Assembly: GCA_030770535.1 (NCBI GenBank)
Contig: JASVEC010000015.1
Location: forward strand, 124,001 to 188,000
Reading direction: 5' to 3'
From: Batkoa obscura
Taxonomy: Eukaryota; Entomophthoromycota; Entomophthoromycetes; Entomophthorales; Batkoaceae
DNA length: 64,000 nucleotides
Below are positions 49,540 through 60,709 of the stretch, piece by piece (the stretch's first letter is position 1; every line of letters begins with the position of its first letter). Made by a program: the position numbers and the translations under genes. The notes under the pieces are model-generated. The model did not search any database and was not told the DNA's origin. It saw only the letters and a program-made list of their open reading frames with translations.

Positions 49540-49826
49540 AGAAAAGAGAAACCGGAAGAGTGGAAATGAGTTTTGTGAGATTATGTTATTAATTTTTTTT
49601 AAATTTACCTAAAAGTGAGGAAAAAGAGAATATTTTATCTAGAGTATTATACTCAATTTTTGTTATTATCACCATATCATCATAGTCTCTTTTTCTTTTA
49701 TTATATATATTATATATAAGTATAGTTGAAATAATTAGCGTATATAAATCTATTATATAAATAAAGAAACATATTTTGTATAAATCAAATCCTTTATCTT
49801 TTATATACAAGTATATTTTTTTAATA

Positions 49827-49918
49827 TATGGGAGTGTTTTTTTTGGTTTCATCATATTTGATTTTTAAGTGCTATTTAAGTGGAAAGATTGTTAGTAAAT
49901 TCCTCAAACAAAAAAAAT
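49827..49918 (-). mobile_element. Small inverted-repeat element, copy 8 (one end lost)
   Basis: TATGGGAGTGTTTTTTTTGG at the left, core TTTTTAAGTGCTATTTAAGTGG; the far end with the GTATCCCC-type repeat is missing or decayed. Inverted relative to copies 1-7. Confidence 0.7.
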
Positions 49919-50087
49919 ATTTAACTTATAACAATTATCTCAAGAAAAAATCAAAAACTAATATAACTCACTTATCAGTATTACTTCTATAACTTTTATA
50001 ATAAATAAATGAATAAAAACACTAGATATTATTGTGTATAATTTTATTATTTAAGTAGCAAAACAAAAGTCAAATTCATTATTACAA

Positions 50088-50192
50088 TATGGAGATGTTT
50101 TTTTTGGCTTCATTACTTTTTCCATTTTTTAAGCACTATTTAAATGGAAAAATTGGTAGTAAAATTCTTGAACACAAAAACACGTCCCCATA
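50088..50192 (-). mobile_element. Small inverted-repeat element, copy 9
   Basis: Full copy in inverse orientation: TATGGAGATGTTTTTTTTGG at the left, CACGTCCCCATA at the right; core TTTTTTAAGCACTATTTAAA. Confidence 0.88.
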
Positions 50193-50217
50193 TATTTGTT
50201 AATATTGATTTTTTTTC

Positions 50218-50947
50218 CTATTGCTTTGGAATTCTCCCCTTCAAATATTCAAGTAAATAACTACTTCCTTTTTGTAATATTTGATATCGTGGAAATAAGA
50301 ATGCATTTCCTAATACTTCTAATGTCTTTACCCTCGATTCTTCACATGCAATCATTGGAGGTAAGGATTTAATTTGATTATTAGATAAATCTAAATATGG
50401 AATCTTAATTAAAAATGATAAACTTTGTTTAATATCTTCAATTTGATTATTAGTTATAAGTAAACTAGTTAAATTAGGTACATGTGTATGTTGAAGTTCA
50501 ATAGTTGGTAATTCTTGAATATTATTAAAACCTAAATTTAATGTTTTTAAATTTGGAAATAATGGAATATCACTATTGTTTTCTTTTACAAATGGAAATT
50601 CAATTAATTTGTTATATTTCAATTCTAAATTATTTAATTTAAAAAATATTTGATCTATTTGTACCTTTTTTAATAAATTATTATTTAATTTAATAGTTTC
50701 TAAACTATCTTTATATAAATATAATGATTTTGGAAATTCACTTAATTGATTTTTTTCAAAGTCAATTACTTTTGGTATAATAGGTAAATTACCTTGCATA
50801 CTTTCGTCAATTTGAATATCATTTAATTGTTGATTATTTAATTTAATTATTTGATTAACTAATTCATGTTTACTAAATGGAATTAAACTATCTTTATCAA
50901 ATAATAATAATTGTTGATTATTATCATTATTATTGTTTACAATTATT

Positions 50948-50991
<44 letters not shown>

Positions 50992-52382
50992 TTGTTGATT
51001 ACTATTGATATTATTACTGTTATTATTGTTATTCTCTTTATCTTTATTGTTACTTGCATTCAGTTCCTCCCTTTGTCTCAAAATAGTTAAGAATTCTTCC
51101 ATTCCCACATTATGAATTTTAGGTAATGCTCTTAAACTATTTCCCTCAAATAAAAATTGTTTTAAATTATTTAAATAACCTAATTTATAATCAATATTCT
51201 TTAATTGATTATTAGAAATATCTAACATTGTAAGTTGATTTAATTTAATTATATTTTCTGGAAATTCAAAGAATTGATTATTATTTAATATTAAACTTGT
51301 TATTGAGGGTGTTTGTAATAATATATCATGAATGTTCGATAACTGATTATTAGATAAATTCAATTGTTTTAATTGTGAATAAGTACTATTATTGTTATTA
51401 TTACTTTGTAGTTCCTTTATTCTATTAAATGAACAATCTAAATAATTTAATTTATTCAACTTAGATTCATACTCAAAAAATGGGATTGATTCTAATCGAT
51501 TTCTCTTTAAGTTTAATGTAGTTAATGATTGTAACTCTTTAATTTCAATTGGCAATTGTTGCAATTTATTATTAGATAAATCTAAATTAACTAATTTATT
51601 TAATTGATTAATACTATCATGAATATTAGTAATAAAATTATTCGATAAATTAAGTGTAACTAATGTCTCATTAATCTCCTTATTCAAAATATTATAATTG
51701 AAGTCTTGAATTTCATTATGACTTAAATTTAATTCAGTTAATTTTAGATTGAATAATTCTTGTGGCAAATGTTGCAGCTTATTATGAGATAAATTTAATA
51801 TTTTTAAATTGAAAAATTCATCTACTTTAGTAGTAATTTCCTGAATACGATTATTCATTAACTAAAAGTAAAAAAAATCATTACCATCATTATTACATAC
51901 TTGATTGAAAAAAACTTACATCCACCACAATCAATTCTTTAAAATTTTCCATAATTCTTTCATCAATATTCTTCAATTGGTTATCATTTAAATACAATTT
52001 GGTGATTTCTTTTTGTTCCCACCATTGTACTCGATCATTATTTCCACTCAAATCAACGGTCACACTTCTTTTTCCTACTTGAAACTCAGAAAACATGGAA
52101 TCCGGTAAACTCTCCAAGCCTCGGTTGTTCAATGCTAGCTTCCCTATATAATTAGTTCATTTTAATTCATTTTCATCTTATTTTTATTCTATATAATCTA
52201 AATAGACAACTCATAATTTACTTACCACTACTCTTTGCCACTTCTAGCAACTTTCTCATTGCATTTTCTCCAATTTCTTGATTCTCAGATTGTACACTAA
52301 CCGCATCAAATGGGTCCACTGTCTTTGTACGTCGAATAGTAGCTCTTCTTTGTGCTATTTGATTTCGAATACTTTCACTCAT
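50218..52382 (-). CDS. LRRC40-like leucine-rich repeat protein
   Basis: Three exons (introns near 52144-52225 and 51860-51919), about 670 residues. It begins MSESIRNQIAQRRATIRRTK, a basic N-terminus, then roughly 17-20 LRRs of the LxxLxLSxNxLxxLP type (LNLSHNKLQHLPQELFNL, LVNLDLSNNKLQQLPIEI and others). A long Asn/Gln run (14 Asn in a row) at about two thirds is inserted between repeat blocks. The C-terminus LEVLGNAFLFPRYQIL and LLEYLKGRIPKQ matches the end of LRRC40 proteins (NPFRxPRxxIL...EYLRxRIP), which is why I choose that family over the Ras-suppressor or Ccr4 LRRs. Molecular role in fungi is not established. Intact. Confidence 0.88.
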
Positions 52383-52644
52383 ATAGACAGTTTATTTAAG
52401 TTCCAAAAACTGAAGTTAATATTTTTATCAATCCAAAAGTACAATGTTAATTAGTAGTTAAGCTAACCAATCAGTAATAAGATGCGTCAAACTGGGTGAC
52501 TGGCTCAATTACACTAACTTTGAAAAATTGGTCAATTTTGTTTAAATATTGAGCTTATGAAAATAATACAGGTTTATTCAAAATAACTTATTAATTTTTT
52601 CTTGGTTAAATAAAATTAGTTAGCATGGTAGATAAGTAAATAAA

Positions 52645-52716
52645 TTCTTCATGGTCCAGTGGTTAGGATTTTCCGCTTTCACCGGAACGGCCGGGGTTCG
52701 ATTCCCCGTGAGGAAG
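52645..52716 (+). tRNA. tRNA-Glu (anticodon TTC)
   Basis: A 72-nt cloverleaf. Acceptor TTCTTCA pairs with TGAGGAA (one G-T pair); D arm with AGTGGTTAGGA; anticodon stem TTCCG/CGGAA around loop CTTTCAC, giving anticodon TTC (reads GAA); T arm CCGGGGTTCGATTCCCCG. GGTTCGATTCC is the usual B box and TGGTCCAGTGG the A box for RNA polymerase III. No intron. It lies about 260 bp upstream of the divergent LRR gene start. Confidence 0.95.
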
Positions 52717-52877
52717 TCAATTGAAATCTGTATTTATAATTTTATTTTATACTATTTGAAATAAAGTATATATATATGTGTTTTTTTAAGGATTTTAATT
52801 AAACAAAATATATAGAGATATCTGAACTGATTTCAGAATTTACTTAAAAATCAATCTAAATTTATAAGCTCTTAATA

Positions 52878-52982
52878 TATGGGGATGTATTTTTGTGTTT
52901 AAGAATTTTATTAATAACCTTTCCATTCAAATAGTGCTTAAAAAATGGAGAAAGTGATGAAGCCAAAAAAAACATCCCCATA
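52878..52982 (+). mobile_element. Small inverted-repeat element, copy 10 (near-consensus)
   Basis: TATGGGGATGTATTTTTGTG at the left, AACATCCCCATA at the right; core TTCAAATAGTGCTTAAAAAA; flanks ATAT on both sides. Confidence 0.9.
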
Positions 52983-53398
52983 TAATATTTGTGAAACCTG
53001 GTACTTAATGATTGGAGCCAGAAACAGTTTTTGCTTGATTAATTAGTTGTAAGTCAAAATGTCTTAGTTTATATAATTAAGATAGACTTGAATTATGAAC
53101 AATAGCACGTAATATACTACAAACTATGTAAGACGAATAGAATAGACAATACTATTATAAAATCTATGTAAATTACTATTAAGAAAACTTAGTGATTTTA
53201 TTAAGTGTATGAGATATCAGGGAATAGTTCAATTAAAAAGTCTCAAGTTATTATGTTTTAAAATCTCTTTTATACTCCAAGTATGGATATCAAAATAAAA
53301 GGCTTGGGATTGACTGTGGCTGAACTCGAGAACATAATAACTTAAGTGATTATTATATTACAATCAATATAGAGCTGACAAAGCAATATTTGACAACT

Positions 53399-53422
53399 AA
53401 TAATAATAATAATAATAATAAT
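53399..53422. repeat. (AAT)n microsatellite
   Basis: Eight trinucleotide units of TAA/AAT, about 25 bp before copy 11 of the small element. Confidence 0.85.
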
Positions 53423-53444
53423 AAAATAAATTTAATTTTTAACA

Positions 53445-53548
53445 ATTGGGGATGTATTTTTTTGTTTAAGAATTTTACCAATAGTCCTTCTACTCAAATA
53501 ATACTTAAAAAATGGAAAAGTAATGAAATCAAAAAAAACATCCCCAAT
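53445..53548 (+). mobile_element. Small inverted-repeat element, copy 11
   Basis: Ends read AATTGGGGATG and CATCCCCAATT. Here the bases next to GGGG are AATT rather than ATAT, so the mobile unit itself is probably GGGGATG...CATCCCC, with a four-base AT-only target copied at both sides. Confidence 0.9.
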
Positions 53549-53761
53549 TATAAGAAAACAAAATAAAGAAAATACAAGGTATTAAATAATATTTATGTTT
53601 TATTAAATATAATAATAAACTAAAAAAATAACATAATTTTAACTAAAATTATAAAGTTTGTAAAAAGAAGTTAAAAGCTTTAATACTTAACAAGTAGTTT
53701 GTTAAATAATAGAAATTATTAAATATTAATATTATTTAAGTTATTAATAACTAAATTAATA

Positions 53762-53864
53762 AATGGTGATGTTTTTTTTGATTTCATTACTTTTCCATTT
53801 TTTAAGTGCTATTTAAGTGAAAAGGTTGTTAGCAAAATTCTTAAACAAAAAATACATCCCTAAA
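53762..53864 (-). mobile_element. Small inverted-repeat element, copy 12
   Basis: AATGGTGATGTTTTTTTTGA at the left, ATACATCCCTAAAT at the right; core TTTTTTAAGTGCTATTTAAG; inverse orientation, ends slightly decayed. Confidence 0.82.
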
Positions 53865-53921
53865 TAGTTAATATTCTTATATCTCATTTAAATAATTTCT
53901 TTAGTTATTTTTTATACAATT

Positions 53922-54026
53922 AACGGGAGTGTTTTTTTTGACTTCATTATTTCTTCCATTTTTTAAGCGCTATTTAAGCGGAAAATTTGTCAGTAAAATT
54001 CTTAAACACAAAAATACATCCCCAAT
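53922..54026 (-). mobile_element. Small inverted-repeat element, copy 13
   Basis: AACGGGAGTGTTTTTTTTGA at the left, ATACATCCCCAAT at the right; core TTTTTTAAGCGCTATTTAAG. Only 57 bp from copy 12, same orientation. Confidence 0.85.
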
Positions 54027-55141
54027 TATAAAAACAAATTTTTATTTTTATTTTTATTTTGTTATTATAAAGAAATATGTTTACTTTCGTAATATTTGTG
54101 ATTAATGTAATACCTTGTAGAATATTTTAAATCAAAAAATAATTGTATAGAATTTAATTTTATCTAATTAAAAAACTAATGTTTTTAATCATCTTATTGG
54201 TTAATAAAAGTAACATCAACTTGACTTAATCATCAATATAAATAATATTAGATTGATATTTAATTTAGTATTATACTTTGTTTTAAGAAGTTTATATTTT
54301 AAAATAATATACCTCACTTTTGAAAAACTTATAAAATAAATCTTAAATAGCAATTGATTATTTAATCTCAAACTACTCAAACTAAGCAAAAGTATTAAGA
54401 TTAAAGACTATATTCATTAAATGAGTAGATTTGAACAAAATGATTGGTTAGAGTATAAGATTAAAAAAAGTATTTAAATAGTTTAAATTGATATTGAATA
54501 AGTTTAAAAATTCAAAATAATCTAAAATTATTATTTATTATTGAAACTTTTCTATCAGATTGAGGTTAAATAATAAATTCATAACTTCATTTATATAATT
54601 TTTAATTTACTCAAAAAAGTTCGCAAATAATATTGTAGTATGTATACAAAATATAACAATTGACAGCTATTATTATCAGTATTATTTATATAATATGATA
54701 TCTTTGTTTTTATAATAGATAATCTTATCATTATCTTTAGTAATAATTGAGTAATAGTATAATAATAGTAATAAAATACAGATTCAATCTGATGAAAATG
54801 ATAGAACATTTATCCGTTAATTTCAGTAATAAATTTAACTTATTAATCATTAAAATCTATCAAAAAAGCTGATAAAATCATTAACAAAGATTAATAGAAA
54901 TAAACTGTAAAAAATAGAATTCTATTTCAAGCTTAGAAAATAAACCAATTAAAAAAATCTTATCTGATTAAAAAAGGAAATCCAAATCTCCAAAAAAGCT
55001 GATCAAGACAGTTTCTAAACCAATCACAATACAGTATTAATCAATTTATTCTTCATCAACTGTGCAAAACGAAATTTTAAAAAATAAGATAGAAATTTGT
55101 ATACATTTATTTTAGAGTTAATAACTTCTTAAAAAATAATA

Positions 55142-56602
55142 ATGGCTTATTTAACAGTAAATCAAACTCCAAGTTTAAATTTAAATTTAAATAACAGTCA
55201 AGAATTATCCAATACAAATAGTAACAATATTGGTAATAACTCTATGTCTGATATACAGCTAACTCCCCAAGACAACGCTATAAATACCAATGATACCAAT
55301 GATACCAATGATACCAATGATACCAATGATACCAATAACACATTATCAGAAGATAAATCTCTAGCCACTATATGCAGTAACTGTGGTACAAAAAAGACGC
55401 CATTGTGGCGACGAGATAATGATGGCCAACCGTTATGTAATGCATGTGGTTTATACTATAAAACTAATAATGCTTTACGTCCAATCTGTAAAGGAAAAAA
55501 AAGCAAAGAAGAAGATAACAATGAGGATCCAAGCCAAGTGAAAGGCACTTGTCCAGGGGATGGAAACTGTGATGGTACCGGAGGTAAAGTGGCTTGTGAT
55601 GGTTGTCCAGCTTATAATCAACAATTGGATAAAAAATTATTGGAATGTTTTAATTGTAAAACTAGTAATACACCATTATGGCGTAGGGATGAAATGGGTC
55701 GAAATATGTGTAATGCTTGTGGTTTACATTATAAAACTCATGGTAAACATAGGTCCATTTATTTAAAATCGGAAGTCATTAAAAGGAGACGTAGATTTGC
55801 TAATAATAGTAAGGTAAAAGAAAAAATTAATAAAAATAAAAAGGAAGGTAATGGGATTGAGGACAATATGGATATAGAGCAAGTACCTAATATTGAAGAT
55901 TTTATTCAGCCTAACAAGAAATACAATGTTAATGCTCAACAAGCAGAGCCTAAAATTAAGATTATACCTCAAATGTCTGAATCTAGTATTATGACTGAAA
56001 AAGACAACCATAGTCCATTGATTAATAATACAGCTATCAATATTAATGAATTACATTTAAAATTATCGCAAACTAAAGCATTAACTGAAAATAATGTTAT
56101 TAATCAAAATAATAATAGTGATAATAATTTTAAATTACCCCCTATCAATTCTTTTTTTTTTGATAACAAGCAAACCGCTGATCCCCTCCCTACTACCAAT
56201 AAGAATCATAGCAGTAACAACGAAATAGTAAACTATTCAAATAATAGTGTAGAAATTAACTACAAACATAGCAATACTACTCCTACTTTAAACTATAAAC
56301 AAGCACCATTACAACTTTTACCCCAAGCACTTGGGCCTCAATGTAACTCATACAATCCCAATTTAAGCTATGAAAATTTAATATCGCATCGCAATGAATT
56401 AATGAATGAAGTTAATAACTTAAATCGATTATTAAAAAATACCAATCATTTATTAATGAATTTAGATCATATGATTACCAACTTTGAACAACCTCAAAGG
56501 TCACCAAAACCACCCAATTCTTCTCCAAAATTTTTGGGAAATGGAAGGCAACAACAGCAAAATAAAAGTCCTAGTTCTAATGAGTTTTATAAATACTCAT
56601 AG
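55142..56602 (+). CDS. SreA/Fep1-type iron-responsive GATA factor
   Basis: Single exon, 486 residues. Two class IV zinc fingers: [20 protein letters not shown]...CNACG (about residues 78-103) and [20 protein letters not shown]...CNACG (about 175-200), each followed by a basic tail ([26 protein letters not shown]). Between them is the Cys-rich region [13 protein letters not shown] ... [11 protein letters not shown], the hallmark of SREA/Urbs1/Fep1 repressors, thought to bind iron or an Fe-S cluster. Such proteins repress siderophore and iron-uptake genes in high iron, reading GATA sites. An NDT triplet is repeated about six times near residue 50 (9-bp tandem repeat). The C-terminus has a coiled coil ([20 protein letters not shown]), also common in this family and used for Tup1/Tup11 binding in fission yeast. 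Confidence 0.9.
   Translation: MAYLTVNQTPSLNLNLNNSQELSNTNSNNIGNNSMSDIQLTPQDNAINTNDTNDTNDTNDTNDTNNTLSEDKSLATICSNCGTKKTPLWRRDNDGQPLCNACGLYYKTNNALRPICKGKKSKEEDNNEDPSQVKGTCPGDGNCDGTGGKVACDGCPAYNQQLDKKLLECFNCKTSNTPLWRRDEMGRNMCNACGLHYKTHGKHRSIYLKSEVIKRRRRFANNSKVKEKINKNKKEGNGIEDNMDIEQVPNIEDFIQPNKKYNVNAQQAEPKIKIIPQMSESSIMTEKDNHSPLINNTAININELHLKLSQTKALTENNVINQNNNSDNNFKLPPINSFFFDNKQTADPLPTTNKNHSSNNEIVNYSNNSVEINYKHSNTTPTLNYKQAPLQLLPQALGPQCNSYNPNLSYENLISHRNELMNEVNNLNRLLKNTNHLLMNLDHMITNFEQPQRSPKPPNSSPKFLGNGRQQQQNKSPSSNEFYKYS
55286..55338 (+). repeat. 9-bp coding tandem repeat (ATACCAATG)n
   Basis: About six perfect copies encode repeated Asn-Asp-Thr in the N-terminal disordered part of the GATA factor; likely length-variable between strains. 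Confidence 0.85.
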
Positions 56603-57219
56603 TTGGAAAGTATATATTTTTTTGGGTACTGGGGATTACAGTGGAGTTCAAGTTTAAATATGTTTTTATAATTATACATAGGTAGAGAGACCATAATATG
56701 TAGAAAACAATATCTTTTTTGAACCTTTTTCACTTTTAAAAATAATTTTATTATACATATACATTGATTAAATAATTTATTTCTTTTTTTTAGTTATTGA
56801 TTTTTTTATATTTACTTTTCATTTTAATTTACTTATATTACATATAAATATCTTTTTTGGTTTTAATTATTTTCTATTTTTTATGGAATATAATAAGGAT
56901 TGACAGTTAAATATTGAATCAAAAAGCCATCAGATACATTAGAAATTAATCTGTGAAAAGTCGATTAAATATATTATAATAAAAATAAATTTAACAAATC
57001 AAAAAAATTCAAAACTATAATTTCAGTACAAAAAAGATGTATTAATATTAGTTAGGATTATACTTGAAACAATACTTTACCATATAGCCATATGGATCAA
57101 ATTAAATGAAAGCTGGATGTTAAAAAAAGTAGTAGAATGAAGGCAGATAAATAGTAATTAATTTATCAAAAACATATCGAAAGGTATTAAATTTTTTTAA
57201 ACAGATATCGTTTCTCAAT
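56603..57219. other. Convergent spacer, GATA gene / casein kinase gene
   Basis: AT-rich 617 bp containing two 3' ends; nothing else seen. Confidence 0.4.
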
Positions 57220-58780
57220 CTAACTATAACAGGATCGGCAAGTTAATAATGCAATAAATTGACTAAAGCCTCCTTTTTTATCTTTTCCTTCTTTAGGACT
57301 TGATCCCGTCTTTGGTGTAACTGCTGGTTGGGAAGTTTGTAAATGTCCTTGATCTCCAGAACTAAACCCATCTGCAGGCTTTAATCCCTGGATTACTCGA
57401 TAATGTTGTGAAAGGCTAGGTTCTTCGTTAGGTGTCATCAAACCAGAGCCATTCTGAGTGAGTCGGCTACCATCTCCAAATTCACCTTTTCTAGCATTAT
57501 ACAATGCTGCTTTTGACCCTGGCATTGTTTGACGCGTACCATTGTCTGGCTCCTTATTATGTTTATATGATGGTACTGAAGGTGATTTATTTTGATCGAT
57601 TTTAACTAACCAATCAAATCCTTCATCTTCTTCCTTAATTCCTAATTTACTTAATACTTTATCCATTAAGCCTCGAAGATAATCATAATCTGGTGTTTCT
57701 TCAAAAGCCATTTTGCGGGTATAATTCATATAGATTGCAAACTCTTCAGGGAAGCCAGAGCAAAGTTCTTTGATAGGTGTAAGTTGTTTTGTTTCTGAAA
57801 TCTTTTCGTATTTTTGTTTATTATTGGCTGCTTTGAGTCCTTGCCAAGGTAAAGAGCCTCTAAGGAAGTACATGAATACATGGCCTAGAGCTTCCAAATC
57901 ATCTCGACGGCTTTGTTCTCTACCCAAATGTGTATTTATACTCATGTATCTCGCAGTTCCACTCAAACTTTTACGCTCACGGTAAGGAATGTGTTGCTTT
58001 GTCTTTGGATCCCGATATTGCTTTACCATACCAAAATCCACCATATGTACCAAGTTGGCGTTTTTGGAATGTGGTTTACCCATAAGAAAATTGTCTGGTT
58101 TAATATCACGATAGATCAATGACTTTTCATGTACAGATTGAACACGAGAGATCTAAATTTAAATTTAATATAAAATTTTAATAAATTGAGCTAGAAAATA
58201 CTGACCATTTGCTTTGCTAACAAAGCTACTGTTTTGACGCTGAATTTTCTACGACACATGTCAAAAAGATCTTCTAAAGAAGGACCTAAAAGATCAATAC
58301 ATAATACATTATAGAGTCCTTCTTGTCCAAAATAATATGCTCCAGGAATACCAGCTGATAATAGGTTAAATTGTATTTTATAAAATCAAAATAAAATGTA
58401 CGTAAGTTGGCAAGGATACGATAAGCACGATACTCATCTCTAAGCTGAGGTACTTCCGCCTTACGAGGTTCCTAAAAGGTGTTAATAACCAGTATATAGA
58501 ACATTAACTTAACCTTACAAACTTGATAGCCACTGGCTGATTATTTAATAAATTGGTACCTAAATAGATTAAATAGATAGATTATTTATTATATAATTAG
58601 TTTTAATATTGATTCTTTACCAGCGTAAATAACTCCAAAACTACCCTCCCCAATCTTTTTTTCTACTCTATAATGGACACCAACAATGTTCGGTTGACCA
58701 GAACGTGATGAGCTTGAAGAATGATGACTATGCTGACCTGTGGGTGCAGCACTGGTTCGACGTTGATGTGCTTGAGCCAT
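57220..58780 (-). CDS. Casein kinase I, Yck/CK1-gamma type
   Basis: Five exons with short introns near 58133-58203, 58345-58400, 58470-58515 and 58558-58620. N-terminus [16 protein letters not shown] with a His/Ser-rich stretch. Kinase: [11 protein letters not shown] (Gly loop), QPVAIKF (ATP-binding Lys), the CK1-specific [11 protein letters not shown], catalytic loop [13 protein letters not shown] (HRD replaced by YRD, normal for CK1), DFG as [28 protein letters not shown] (CK1 replacement of the APE motif), and [21 protein letters not shown] at the end of the C-lobe. The tail ends [10 protein letters not shown], with two cysteines that could be palmitoylated as in membrane-bound Yck1/2 and CK1-gamma. 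Works in endocytosis, nutrient sensing and septation in yeasts. Confidence 0.94.
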
Positions 58781-60709
58781 AATAGTCGGTTATATAATAA
58801 CTGAGATTCTAGAACAAGAACATTAGTTAAAAAGGAACTTATCAAAGGTTGATTCAAAACTCATTATCCAATTTATGTATGTATTTATCATAAGTATCTG
58901 CTTTATAATATGATGTAAAACATATCAACTTACATTAACTAAAAAAATTGGAACAAAAAAAAGGTTATTATTAATTTAAATAAACAACTCTTTTTTTAAA
59001 AAAAACAGCAATTTCTAAAATTTATTTAATAAAAAGCCCTTTGTACTAATAGCTCAATTTTTCTTAGCAATATTGAATTCCCCAACAATTTAGTTGACTA
59101 CCTTCAACAAAATTTTAAGTTAAAGTGGCTTAATTAAAGGATCTTATTGGTGTAATTTAATTGGCCAAAATAATACCATCTTTCATCTATCATTGGGTAT
59201 CATTAAATCAATGGCTTGGATGGATACTATCTTTTTAAAATCAAGGTAACCCCAGTCATTTTTAATACCCAATTAAATAGATAAATTTCTCAAGTTGTTG
59301 GTGTTTGCGGACAATAAATGATTGGCTATTCAGTCTAGTATCATTCATTATAAATATAATCAATATATTAAGCTAATATACATTACTCTTATTATGTAGT
59401 TATATAAGTACTATTAACTTATTCTACTATTATTACTATAATCTGCTTTAATGTAGTTACCACATTATTAGCACTTTATTAACTTACCATATAAAAACTA
59501 TCTTAAACTCATTTTCTAATTATAGTTGTTTTTTAAAATAAGCTTCTCTGGACAAATTAAAATGCGAAAATCAACCAATTATAGATTTATCAAGAACATC
59601 CATATATTTATCCAATCAGGGTTCAATAAGTTAAAATAGAACTTTGTTTTCTTTTATCATAATAGTATAATCTTGTGTCTGTTATAATATTGTATAAACA
59701 TATTTGTAATACACTCCTCATAGATAATATAATTTATTGCAATTGATACTTGGCTTATAAAATAAATTAGCCTAATAGAAACTACAATTGAATTATCCTC
59801 ACTTTTCAAAATCTTTAATTTATCTTTGTATATTAACTGAATCTATTAACTAATTTATTAATAGATTTTCAAAATTAGGGTTTAACAAAAAATGAATCTA
59901 TATATCAAAAACATCAAAATAGTATAAATAATGAAAGGAAACAAAGATATATTAAAGCGAAAGCATATCCAAAATAATTATATAAAAGTATTTAACTATA
60001 AAAAATAAGAATTCTGATATAAAAAATTGACAAATATTTAAATCATTGTGATTTAAAAGTTACAGATATATAAAAAATGATCAAAATGTGCGATTATTTA
60101 AAAATCTGATCTTAGTAACGTTATATACTATAATAGTAGAAATGATCGTATTAAAGTTCTACGATAATAAACTTACAAAAATGGTTTTAATATGATCCTG
60201 ATATTATTATATCCAACTTGTAACAGTGAATTATTATAAACACCCTAGTCCTTTAATTAACTAACTTGATAAACGCTTGTTCCCTAGTGAGCCAGGTTTT
60301 TAATGTCATTCATTATAAATAAGCATGATTATTGCGTAAAAAACCCTGAATGTTTTAAAACAAATTTAGCTGACTTTATCAATTTAAGATACTAGTTTAT
60401 AGTTTCATATGTATTTTAATACATAATAGCATAATTATTCAGTAACTTATATGAAACCTTTATTAACACTTTAAGGCAGTGATAATGGTTTGTTTTGTTT
60501 TTACTGCTAGTTTTCAAATTTTAAACTCACATATTTCTCTTCAGCTTTTTTGAATTTTTAGAATGACTCATTGAACTACGCTTAAATTTCCAACCAAATT
60601 TTTTTTCTAATGCAGCAAATGAAATTGTATAGTCCCATAAACTTAAGTAAGCTTAAGTTTGAGTTACTATAAAAAAGTAGCAGTTTTTTTAAAAAAAATA
60701 AAAATAGAA
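58781..60709. other. Divergent intergenic region, casein kinase / eIF2-beta
   Basis: About 1.9 kb of AT-rich DNA without coding signal. No copy of the small element is seen here. Confidence 0.45.

Larger units (their letters stand above)
49540..50217. other. Convergent spacer with two small elements
   Basis: Between the F-box gene and the minus-strand LRR gene lie a partial (49827-49918) and a complete (50088-50192) copy of the small inverted-repeat element. The second ends about 25 bp from the LRR gene's stop codon, so it is probably in its 3' UTR. Confidence 0.5.
52717..55141. other. Gene-poor region with four small elements
   Basis: About 2.4 kb between tRNA-Glu and the GATA gene. It holds copies 10-13 of the small element, two in each orientation, and an (AAT)n run (53399-53422). 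No coding signal; a 72-codon minus frame near 54600-54810 is low-complexity and not supported. The GATA gene promoter lies at the right end. Confidence 0.5.

Noticed and set aside
49589-49855. Minus-strand 88-codon frame overlapping a small element
   Set aside because: Very AT-rich, Ile/Tyr-dominated and partly inside copy 8 of the small element; not credible as a gene.
54591-54809. Minus-strand 72-codon frame
   Set aside because: Low-complexity Tyr/Ile sequence from AT-rich DNA, no homology sign.
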